Source of the DNA: a bacterium
GTDB lineage: Bacteria > BMS3Abin14
DNA: 12,571 nucleotides
Assembly: GCA_020352595.1 (NCBI GenBank)
Contig: CP070682.1
Location: forward strand, 1,885,136 to 1,897,706
Direction: 5' to 3'
Below are positions 7,106 to 12,571 of this stretch, one piece after another; the stretch's first letter is position 1, and every line of letters starts with the position of its first letter. The position numbers were made by a program, and so were the translations under genes. The notes under the pieces are model-generated. The model was given only the letters and a program-made list of their open reading frames with translations, had not been told where the DNA came from and did no database searches.

Positions 7106-9283
7106 CTAGGTGACGAGGATCTCGAGTTCTTTCTGCAGGCCCTCCATGCGCCTGTTGAGCTCGTCGATGACCTCCTGGAGGCCGTGGACCGCGACGCGGT
7201 TCTTTTCGATGACGCCCCCGAGGTCCTCGGTCATCTTGAGCACCTTGGATCCGTTCACCAGCTGGATCTCGGTGGACTCCGATATGCCCCGCACCGTCTC
7301 CGATATGCGGGTCAGGTCCTTGTTGATCTGCTGACTGGTCACCGTCTGCTCTTCCGTGCTCGTCTTTACCTTCTGGGCCACCTGCCGGATCACTTTGGAC
7401 ATCTCGATGAGCTTGCGGCTTGCCTCTGCCTGCTGCTCGCTGACACCCCGGATGTTGCCGACGGACTGGGTGAGATGCTCCGTGGTCTGAAGCACCCTGT
7501 TACTGGTGTTGGCCTGCTCGGATGTCGTCTGTGCGATCTCCTCGACCCTCGTGGACACCTCAAGGGTCCTCTCCATGATCCCCTCAAGGGAGGAGGTGAC
7601 CTTTTCCACGAGGGAGACCCCATCGTCGACCTTCCTGTTGGACACCTCGACAGCCTCGCTGGTCCCGGCAACCTCCTGCCTGAGCCCCTCGATGACCTGG
7701 GCGATCCTGTTCGTCTGCGCCTTGGTGCTCTGGGCGAGCTCGTTGATCTCATCGGCCACCACGCCGAACCCCTTTCCCTGGGCTCCCGCCTGAGCCGCGA
7801 TGATGGCGGCGTTGAGCGCCAGGAGGTTGGTCTTGCCCGTGATGTCCGTGATGAACTTCAGGATCTCGTCGATCTCCTCGATGCGCTCGGAGACGAGGGC
7901 GATCATCTGGCTCACCTGAGCCGAACTCTCCTTGATGCCCATCATCCCCTGCATGGCGCCCTTGGAAAGGGAGGCCCCCTCTTCGGCGACATGGGTCATC
8001 TGGACGGCATCCTGGGCGGTGCTCTCCGCGTTGCCGCGCACCTGGACGATGCTGGCGCTCATCTCGTTCATGGCGCTGGCGGTCTCGTCCGAGGCCTTGG
8101 AAAGGTTCTGGAGGTTCTGGCTTATCTCCCCGATGGACGCCGAGAGGTCCTCGATGGCCTGGTTGGATTCGTTGACGGATTGGAAGAGGGACTCGGCCAT
8201 GGTGGAAACCTCCTCGATGGATGCTCCCATTTCCATGATGCTGGAAAAGCTGTCGTTGGCGGAGTTCTCAAGGACGTGGATGCCCTCCGTGACCTCCTCG
8301 ATCATCTTCTTGTTGCTGTGAACCGAGTCCATGGTCTCCGACGCCAGGCCGGCCTGCTGTTCGGACCCCTCGAGCACGTCGTTGTACACCTGCGTTATCC
8401 GCACGTTGGCCTGGGAGATGGCTTCCGAGGAGTGATCCACACGCCTGATGATGGATCCGAGACGCTCGAATGTGGCGTTGAGGTTCAAGGCCAGGTCCAG
8501 GAACTCGTCCCTCGTGGGCACCTGCACCCTGGTCGCCAGGTTCCCTTCCCCCACTTTCTGAAGCACGCCGAGGATGGTCTTGATGTGCCGCAGCAGGAAG
8601 ATGACCATCAGGTGAAGGAGCACCACCCCCGCCGCCGAGGCCACAGCGAACTGCCAGATGAGGCTTCTTGTGACCCGGCTCATCTCTCCGGTGATGAGGC
8701 TTTGGTCCATGCCCACCCTGGCCGTTCCCACGGCCCCGAACAGGATGGGCACAGCCACCTCGAGGACGTCGCCCACCCCCTCGAGCCTGAAGCGGGCCAC
8801 ATTGAACTCCTCTTCCCCCTTGAGAGGGTTCATCCCGAGGAGGTTCTGGAGGTTCTGGGAGAAACCTTCCTCGAAGGTGCCGGCGACGATGTCGCCCTTT
8901 GCGTCCTGCACGAAAAGGTACACGACCCCCCGGACATCCTTGTAGTTCTCCATGAACGTCTGGACCGAGCCCACGTCGCCGCTCACGAGATTGGCCTCGG
9001 AAGACCGGGCGATGGAAAGAGCCAGAGCCTTGGCCTTGCTCTCGAACTCGAGGTTCATCACGGCGTTGAAACGGTTGCGGATGAAAAGGATGTTGACCAC
9101 GGCCAGACAGACCATGACCAGAAGGACAAAGGAGGTGATCTTCCAGCCTATCTTGACCCGGAAGCCCGAACCGCGTGCGCTGGCCGGAGCGTCGGGGGAG
9201 GTATGGGATGCGGCTGCGCTGCCGCTGTCAGGATCTTCCGCCGGGCTCCTGGGCGGCGATATTCCGGAAGTTCCGCTCACCAT
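7106..9283 (-). CDS. Methyl-accepting chemotaxis protein (transmembrane chemoreceptor)
   Basis: A 725-residue receptor. A Ser/Ala/Pro-rich N-terminal tail of about 48 residues precedes helix 1 (about 50-68). A periplasmic domain (about 69-207) has an alpha/beta pattern like a Cache/PAS-type sensor (GVVYLFVQDAKGDIVAGT at 119-136); its ligand cannot be read. Helix 2 (about 209-231) leads to a HAMP domain (about 232-284). A long coiled coil (about 290-700) follows, with the signalling hairpin tip at 481-515 (GKTNLLALNAAIIAAQAG). The tip keeps N491, but three residues usually charged (E, R, E in Tsr at 385, 388, 391) are I495, Q498 and A501. No CheR-binding pentapeptide ends the protein (EILVT). 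AGGAGG is only 3 nt from ATG 9283 but 6 nt from GTG 9280, so translation may begin one codon later. No che gene is nearby. An extended -10 promoter lies at 9380-9388. Confidence 0.93.
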   Translation of the reverse strand: MVSGTSGISPPRSPAEDPDSGSAAASHTSPDAPASARGSGFRVKIGWKITSFVLLVMVCLAVVNILFIRNRFNAVMNLEFESKAKALALSIARSSEANLVSGDVGSVQTFMENYKDVRGVVYLFVQDAKGDIVAGTFEEGFSQNLQNLLGMNPLKGEEEFNVARFRLEGVGDVLEVAVPILFGAVGTARVGMDQSLITGEMSRVTRSLIWQFAVASAAGVVLLHLMVIFLLRHIKTILGVLQKVGEGNLATRVQVPTRDEFLDLALNLNATFERLGSIIRRVDHSSEAISQANVRITQVYNDVLEGSEQQAGLASETMDSVHSNKKMIEEVTEGIHVLENSANDSFSSIMEMGASIEEVSTMAESLFQSVNESNQAIEDLSASIGEISQNLQNLSKASDETASAMNEMSASIVQVRGNAESTAQDAVQMTHVAEEGASLSKGAMQGMMGIKESSAQVSQMIALVSERIEEIDEILKFITDITGKTNLLALNAAIIAAQAGAQGKGFGVVADEINELAQSTKAQTNRIAQVIEGLRQEVAGTSEAVEVSNRKVDDGVSLVEKVTSSLEGIMERTLEVSTRVEEIAQTTSEQANTSNRVLQTTEHLTQSVGNIRGVSEQQAEASRKLIEMSKVIRQVAQKVKTSTEEQTVTSQQINKDLTRISETVRGISESTEIQLVNGSKVLKMTEDLGGVIEKNRVAVHGLQEVIDELNRRMEGLQKELEILVT

Positions 9284-9309
9284 CTCCCTCCTGTGACAGC
9301 ATCAGATGG

Positions 9310-9323
9310 TTTCAAATTTGAAA
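9310..9323. repeat. Perfect palindrome made of one heptad and its complement
   Basis: TTTCAAATTTGAAA is a perfect 14-bp palindrome and equals TTTCAAA joined to TTTGAAA. The same heptads occur in the long array upstream of hrcA (GTTTCAA, ATTTGAA). It lies in the untranslated leader of the chemoreceptor gene, between the predicted promoter and the ribosome site. It could be a minimal member of the heptad family or an operator for a dimeric regulator. Confidence 0.55.
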
Positions 9324-9379
9324 TGAATAATCGTACATATCAGACGGCCAGGCGATAATCAACTGGCGGCCGCTGCCCG

Positions 9380-9388
9380 ATTATATCA
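9380..9388 (-). promoter_or_regulatory. Extended -10 promoter of the chemoreceptor gene
   Basis: The minus strand from 9388 to 9380 reads TGATATAAT: a perfect -10 hexamer TATAAT with the extended TGn motif directly before it. No good -35 box is present at 16-18 nt, which is typical of extended -10 promoters. The start would be near 9373, leaving a leader of about 90 nt before the receptor gene. Confidence 0.5.
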
Positions 9389-9407
9389 TCGCCGCCGCAA
9401 AGGTTGA

Positions 9408-9446
9408 CGAAAAAAGCTTGACGGGGAGCTTCACCGACGTCCGGTG
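9408..9446 (-). terminator. Putative intrinsic terminator after dnaJ
   Basis: Just after the dnaJ stop the minus strand has a small hairpin CACCG-GACGT-CGGTG (9446-9432). It is followed by AAGCT (9431-9427), an 8-nt loop, AGCTT (9418-9414) and a run of six T (9415-9410). Both stems are only 5 bp, so efficiency may be modest, but the position at the end of the chaperone operon and the T-run support the call. Confidence 0.45.
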
Positions 9447-9448
9447 TA

Positions 9449-10567
9449 TCACCTTTTCCGGTGGCGTGAGAACTTTTTGGAGAATTCGTTTACCGACCTG
9501 TAGGCGGAGGGGCTGGACTCGGCCGAGAACTCCTCGAGCAGCCTCTTCTGTTTTCTGGAGAGTTTGGAGGGGATCTCCACCTTCACCCGGATGTACTGGT
9601 CGCCCCTGCCGGATCCCCGAAGCCTGGGAACGCCCTTCCCCTTGAAATGGAACAGCTGTCCCGGCTGCGTGCCCGGCGGCACCTTCAGTTCCAGGGGCCC
9701 CTCCAGGGATGGGACCTCCACGATGCCGCCGCCCGCCGCCACCTCCATCCGTATGGGGACCTCGCAAAGGATGTCGTCACCCTCACGCACGAAGAACTGA
9801 TGCTTCCTGACGTCTATCTGGACGAAAAGGTCCCCCTTGGCGCCTCCGGCCAGTCCCCCGTCTCCCTCGCCCCTGATCCTCAGCCTCGTGCCGTCGCTGA
9901 CGCCAGCCGGCACCTGTACGGTCAGGCTGCGCTCCTGCTTCCTCCTGCCCTCACCGCGACAGTGCGAGCACGGGTCCTCGATGATCTTTCCCTGGCCTCC
10001 GCAGTTGGGGCAGGTACGGGCCATGGTGAAGAAGGCCTGCTGATACCTGATCTCTCCCATCCCGTCGCAGACCTTGCACTGCACCGGCTTGTGACCTGGC
10101 TCGACGCCGTCCCCGAGGCAGTGATCGCACTCGACGAGCTGGGCGTAGTGGACCTGCTTCTGGACACCGAAAACAGACTCCTCGAAGGTGATCTCCAGTC
10201 TGTACCTCAGATCATCCCCGCGGACGCCCCTCTGCCGGCGGCCGGTGCGGCCCATCCCGAAAAAGTCCTGGAAGATGTCGGAGAAGACATCGGCGAAGGA
10301 AGTGCCGAAATCGAACCCGCCCGGAAAGCCGCCGTTGCCCGCAAGGCCGGCGTGCCCGAACTGGTCGTACAGGCTTCGCTTCTGATCGTCGGAAAGGACC
10401 GAGTAGGCTTCGCTGAGTTCCTTGAACCTGTCCTCGGCTTCCTTGTTGTCCGGATTCCTGTCCGGGTGGTACCGAATGGCAAGCCTGCGGTAGGCCTTCT
10501 TGATCTCTTCGGGCGTCGATGTGCGATCCACCTGAAGGACCTCGTAGTAGTCCCTCTTGTCGGCCAT
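9449..10567 (-). CDS. dnaJ: Chaperone protein DnaJ (Hsp40)
   Basis: A full-length class I (type A) DnaJ of 372 residues. It delivers unfolded clients to DnaK and stimulates DnaK ATP hydrolysis in the cytoplasm. The J domain (about 5-70) has the essential HPD at 34-36. A Gly/Phe-rich linker follows (about 71-110). Four intact zinc-binding CxxCxGxG motifs lie at 147-154 (CDHCLGDG), 164-171 (CKVCDGMG), 186-193 (CPNCGGQG) and 200-207 (CSHCRGEG). The C-terminal client-binding beta domains run to about 335, with [17 protein letters not shown] at 296-312, and a basic tail ends the protein. ATG 10567 lies 3 nt after the grpE stop, and its ribosome site (GAGGGAGAG) is inside the 3' end of grpE, implying translational coupling. 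dnaK, normally found between these two genes, is absent here. Confidence 0.97.
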   Translation of the reverse strand: MADKRDYYEVLQVDRTSTPEEIKKAYRRLAIRYHPDRNPDNKEAEDRFKELSEAYSVLSDDQKRSLYDQFGHAGLAGNGGFPGGFDFGTSFADVFSDIFQDFFGMGRTGRRQRGVRGDDLRYRLEITFEESVFGVQKQVHYAQLVECDHCLGDGVEPGHKPVQCKVCDGMGEIRYQQAFFTMARTCPNCGGQGKIIEDPCSHCRGEGRRKQERSLTVQVPAGVSDGTRLRIRGEGDGGLAGGAKGDLFVQIDVRKHQFFVREGDDILCEVPIRMEVAAGGGIVEVPSLEGPLELKVPPGTQPGQLFHFKGKGVPRLRGSGRGDQYIRVKVEIPSKLSRKQKRLLEEFSAESSPSAYRSVNEFSKKFSRHRKR

Positions 10568-10570
10568 CCG

Positions 10571-11179
10571 CTAGCTCTCTCCCTCATCGCTGTTTCCGGC
10601 CGTCTGCCCCGCAACCTGGACCATGGAGTGCCTCAGGACCTTGCCCTTCAGCCTGTAGCCCTTCTGCAGCTCCGCCATCACGGTCCCTTCCTCGTGGCGG
10701 CCCGGGGGCAGGACACCGACAGCCTCGTGAAGCTCCGGATCAAAGGGGCTGCCCAGAGCCTCCACGGGCTCCAGACCGCAGGATCGCAGGACCGAGTGAA
10801 GCTGGTTGGCCACCATGCGGACACCTTCAAGGATGCTGCCCACCCTCCCCGGGTCCAGCGCCGCGGAAAGGGCCCTTTCCAGGTTGTCGAGGATGGGAAG
10901 AAGATCCGCGATGAGCTTCTCGTTGGCGTAGCAGACGATCTCCTCCCTCTCCTTCTCCACTCGTTTACGGTAATTGTCGAAGTCCGCTGCGAGCCTCAGA
11001 TAGCGGTCCTTCAGGTCGGCCACCTCGCCCTTGAGGGCATCGTAGGCCTGCCTCGGAAGGGTCACCAGCTCCTCAACGGGCTCCTCCGGCGGCTGACCGC
11101 CGTACCCTTCCTTTTCCACGCGGACCTCCACGGGGACCGGCCCCTCTTCGGCCGTCTTCTTCTTTCGGGAATCGCTCAA
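10571..11179 (-). CDS. grpE: GrpE, nucleotide exchange factor for DnaK
   Basis: A 202-residue GrpE, the homodimeric cofactor that releases ADP from DnaK. A charged, disordered N-terminus (1-40) leads to the long dimerisation helix (about 45-100, including YLRLAADFDNYRKRVEKE). The C-terminal beta-wing carries the family signature (FDPELHEAV at 146-154, then GTVMAELQKGYRLKGKVLRHSMVQV at 165-189). The start is TTG at 11179, since the encoded protein begins M-SDSRKKK and AGGAGG (11187-11192) lies 7 nt upstream. It follows hrcA after a 46-nt gap holding a hairpin, and is separated by 3 nt from dnaJ. Confidence 0.96.
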   Translation of the reverse strand: MSDSRKKKTAEEGPVPVEVRVEKEGYGGQPPEEPVEELVTLPRQAYDALKGEVADLKDRYLRLAADFDNYRKRVEKEREEIVCYANEKLIADLLPILDNLERALSAALDPGRVGSILEGVRMVANQLHSVLRSCGLEPVEALGSPFDPELHEAVGVLPPGRHEEGTVMAELQKGYRLKGKVLRHSMVQVAGQTAGNSDEGES

Positions 11180-11192
11180 GTAACAACCTCCT

Positions 11193-11219
11193 GCCGGAGA
11201 CCGGCGGGGATCTCCCGGC
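11193..11219 (-). promoter_or_regulatory. Hairpin in the hrcA-grpE gap, abutting the grpE ribosome site
   Basis: On the transcript, GCCGGGAGA (11219-11211) pairs with TCTCCGGC (11200-11193) as an 8-bp stem with one bulged G and a 10-nt loop. The stem ends exactly where the AGGAGG of grpE begins. From memory of the family, the Bacillus subtilis dnaK operon mRNA is processed in the same gap upstream of grpE, which gives a stable grpE-onward message. A similar role here, or control of ribosome access, is an inference. Confidence 0.45.
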
Positions 11220-11225
11220 GGCCAC

Positions 11226-12275
11226 CTATTCCTCAGTGCTGGAAAGGCTCTCGCTCAAAGCCTCAGCGGTGGAACTTACGAGGGGGATGACCGACGAATA
11301 GTCCATGCGCGTCGGCCCGATGACACCCACGGCGCCCAGAGGGCCGCTGCGGCGCCCGTAAGTCGAGACCACCATGCTCATTCCTCTCAACTCCTCCAGA
11401 CCGCTCTCCGATCCGATGAGGACCGTCATGTCCCTGGCCTTGATGGTCTCATCGAGGAGGGTCACGAGCACTCTCTTCTCGTCAAAGGTCCTGAAAACGG
11501 CCCTCATGCCCTCCAGGTTGGTCATGAACTCGGGCATCTCGAGGAACCTTGCGCCTCCCTCCAGGTAGACATCCATGCCTTCAGGCTCGTCGAACAGCCC
11601 GCTGCTGAGCCTCAGGGCCGCTTTCACCCAGCGATCGAAGTTCTCCAGGTCCCGCTCAAGGTCCCTTTCGATCCTCCGCTTCATCTCGCTCAGGCCCATC
11701 CCGGAGAACCGGTGGTTCAGGTAGGAAGACATCCGGTCCAGGGCTTCCTGGCTGAAATCTTCCGCCATGCGCACCATCTTGTTGGTGGTCACGCCCGAAA
11801 CCGAGACCAGGACGGCCAGGATCATCTGCCTGTTGATGCGGACGAAGGTGATCCGTTTAAACAGCCTCCGCCGGCGGCTGGGCGGGAGCACGACGCCCGC
11901 GTAATGCGACAGGTCGGACAGGACGCGGGACGTCCACCGCAGAAAATCGTCAACGCCGCCCGAGAACCCCTCCAGGGCAGACCGGACTCTCTCGTTCTGG
12001 GAACCGAGCATCCTGCGCTCGGAGCCCAGGAGGGCGTTGACGTAATACCGGTAAGCCTTTTCTGTGGGGATCCGTCCCGCGGAGGTGTGGGGCTGGCTCA
12101 GAAACTCTTCACCCTCCAGATCGGCAAGGACGTTCCTCACCGTGGCGGGGCTCAGTTCCAGCCCGTAGCTCTCTACCAGGTTCCTGGAACCCACAGGCTC
12201 CGCGGTCCTGATGTGGACACTGATGAGAGCCATGAGGATCTGATGGTGTCGGTCGGATTTCAGCTCTGTCTTCAC
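11226..12275 (-). CDS. hrcA: Heat-inducible transcription repressor HrcA
   Basis: A 349-residue HrcA, the dimeric repressor of class I heat-shock genes. It binds CIRCE inverted repeats and needs GroEL to fold. The N-terminal winged helix carries the signature from TAEPVGSRNLVE (24-35) through LSPATVRNVLADLE (41-54) to QPHTSAGRIPTEKAYRYYV (61-79). A GAF-like domain follows, and the C-terminal stretch has GPLGAVGVIGPTRMDYSSVI (311-330), where the family ends. GTG 12275 is preferred: AAGGGG lies 6 nt upstream and the length suits the family. ATG 12299 (8 residues longer) has only a distant ribosome-site-like sequence and is the main alternative; ATG 12485 would read through the promoter and repeat. 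It is the first gene of hrcA-grpE-dnaJ. I see no CIRCE sequence (TTAGCACTC-N9-GAGTGCTAA) upstream of it or elsewhere here. Confidence 0.95.
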   Translation of the reverse strand: MKTELKSDRHHQILMALISVHIRTAEPVGSRNLVESYGLELSPATVRNVLADLEGEEFLSQPHTSAGRIPTEKAYRYYVNALLGSERRMLGSQNERVRSALEGFSGGVDDFLRWTSRVLSDLSHYAGVVLPPSRRRRLFKRITFVRINRQMILAVLVSVSGVTTNKMVRMAEDFSQEALDRMSSYLNHRFSGMGLSEMKRRIERDLERDLENFDRWVKAALRLSSGLFDEPEGMDVYLEGGARFLEMPEFMTNLEGMRAVFRTFDEKRVLVTLLDETIKARDMTVLIGSESGLEELRGMSMVVSTYGRRSGPLGAVGVIGPTRMDYSSVIPLVSSTAEALSESLSSTEE

Positions 12276-12335
12276 GTACTGCCCCTTCCCCGGAGGCATG
12301 CTCGAAACCGTCCCTGCCGGGGATCCGGAAACAAC

Positions 12336-12350
12336 GGCCGGGCACCGGCC
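12336..12350 (-). promoter_or_regulatory. GC hairpin in the hrcA leader
   Basis: GGCCGG-TGC-CCGGCC is a perfect 6-bp stem with a 3-nt loop within the predicted hrcA 5' leader, followed on the transcript by GTTGTTT. It starts only about 8 nt after the predicted transcription start. The following T-rich stretch is too broken for a strong terminator. It may stabilise the message end or act as a weak attenuator. Confidence 0.33.
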
Positions 12351-12364
12351 CTTTGCTGGTGTGT

Positions 12365-12393
12365 AAGATAACCAGAGAACGCTTTTCAGGCAA
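12365..12393 (-). promoter_or_regulatory. Putative sigma-70 promoter of the hrcA-grpE-dnaJ operon
   Basis: TTGCCT (12393-12388) and TATCTT (12370-12365) on the minus strand are separated by exactly 17 nt. Each box matches four of six consensus bases. The predicted start near 12358 gives a leader of about 80 nt to GTG 12275. I see no sigma-32 type boxes and no CIRCE overlapping it, so any heat control would have to work another way. Confidence 0.45.
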
Positions 12394-12424
12394 GCCCCGT
12401 GCGGACGCCGAGCCCCGGGAGGAA

Positions 12425-12520
12425 ATTTCAGATTCCAGATTCCAAGTTTCAAAGGGAGACCGATGTGTCGCCTAGAGACACCCATGGCTGCTGCGGTTTA
12501 TCTGAAGTCTGAAATTTGAA
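12425..12520. repeat. Long inverted pair of heptad arrays upstream of hrcA
   Basis: The left arm is ATTTCAG (12425), ATTCCAG (12432), ATTCCAA (12439) and GTTTCAA (12446). The right arm is ATCTGAA (12500), GTCTGAA (12507) and ATTTGAA (12514). The reverse complement of the right arm aligns with the first 14 bases of the left arm with two mismatches. The 47-nt core (12453-12499) holds its own small dyad, GTGTC...GACAC. The element ends about 30 bp upstream of the hrcA -35 box and could form a cruciform there. Confidence 0.72.
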
Positions 12521-12571
12521 AAGTGGGTTCATCCGGCTAATGCGTACCTGAACGGTGTCGCCCCGATATGA

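Noticed and set aside
7184..9358. 724-codon plus-strand open frame covering the chemoreceptor
   Set aside because: It mirrors a coiled-coil gene, giving a monotonous L/H/D/G-rich product without recognisable features. The minus-strand receptor explains the sequence fully.
9647..11290. 547-codon plus-strand open frame across dnaJ and grpE
   Set aside because: It spans two well-identified minus-strand genes and their junction, and its translation has no domain content.
12276..12485. Long hrcA beginning at ATG 12485
   Set aside because: The extension would translate the heptad array arm, the predicted promoter and the leader hairpin, and lacks HrcA-like sequence.
12524..12571. Possible C-terminus of another minus-strand gene entering from the right edge
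   Set aside because: All three minus frames are short and none is recognisable; too little sequence is present to call a gene.

Overview
The window is GC-rich bacterial chromosome. Gene content and style suggest a deltaproteobacterial (Desulfobacterota-type) organism: an hrcA-grpE-dnaJ chaperone operon, a chemoreceptor whose signalling tip reads NAAIIAAQAG, a sigma-54-type promoter with an apparent IHF site and upstream dyad, and large secreted peptidases. This lineage call is an inference from style. No rRNA, tRNA, CRISPR, insertion sequence or phage gene was seen.

Layout, left to right. (1) Positions 1-268, minus: the start of a small signal-peptide plus one-helix membrane protein that runs off the left edge. 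Its upstream region holds a -24/-12 (sigma-54) promoter, an IHF-like site and an inverted repeat, spaced as in a textbook sigma-54 promoter. (2) 664-2187, plus: comM (YifB family), divergent from gene 1. (3) 2188-2457: convergent intergenic DNA with short dyads and no gene. (4) 5823-2458, minus: a 1121-residue secreted protein joining an M1-like metallopeptidase, an unidentified middle region, an M28 metallopeptidase and a C-terminal PDZ domain. (5) 6964-5921, minus: a secreted TolB-like PD40 beta-propeller, probably co-transcribed with the peptidase. (6) 9283-7106, minus: a transmembrane methyl-accepting chemotaxis protein with an extended -10 promoter. (7) 12275-9449, minus: hrcA, grpE and dnaJ with no dnaK between grpE and dnaJ, a sigma-70-like promoter upstream of hrcA and a likely terminator after dnaJ. 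Bases 12524-12571 hold no recognisable gene.

How they work together: HrcA, GrpE and DnaJ form a heat-shock unit that must work with a DnaK encoded elsewhere. The propeller and the double peptidase look like a cell-envelope or periplasmic peptide-processing pair. ComM is the natural-transformation branch-migration helicase family and stands alone.

The most unusual structure is a set of degenerate arrays of 7-bp units in the intergenic gaps (2174-2230, 5841-5916, 9310-9323, 12425-12520). Each has an opposite-strand copy of roughly its own heptad a short distance away, so each site could fold into a long imperfect cruciform or hairpin. The heptad differs between sites while the two arms within a site remain roughly complementary. 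One array runs into comM and supplies its stop codon. A related-looking array of 8-bp units lies in frame inside the peptidase gene.
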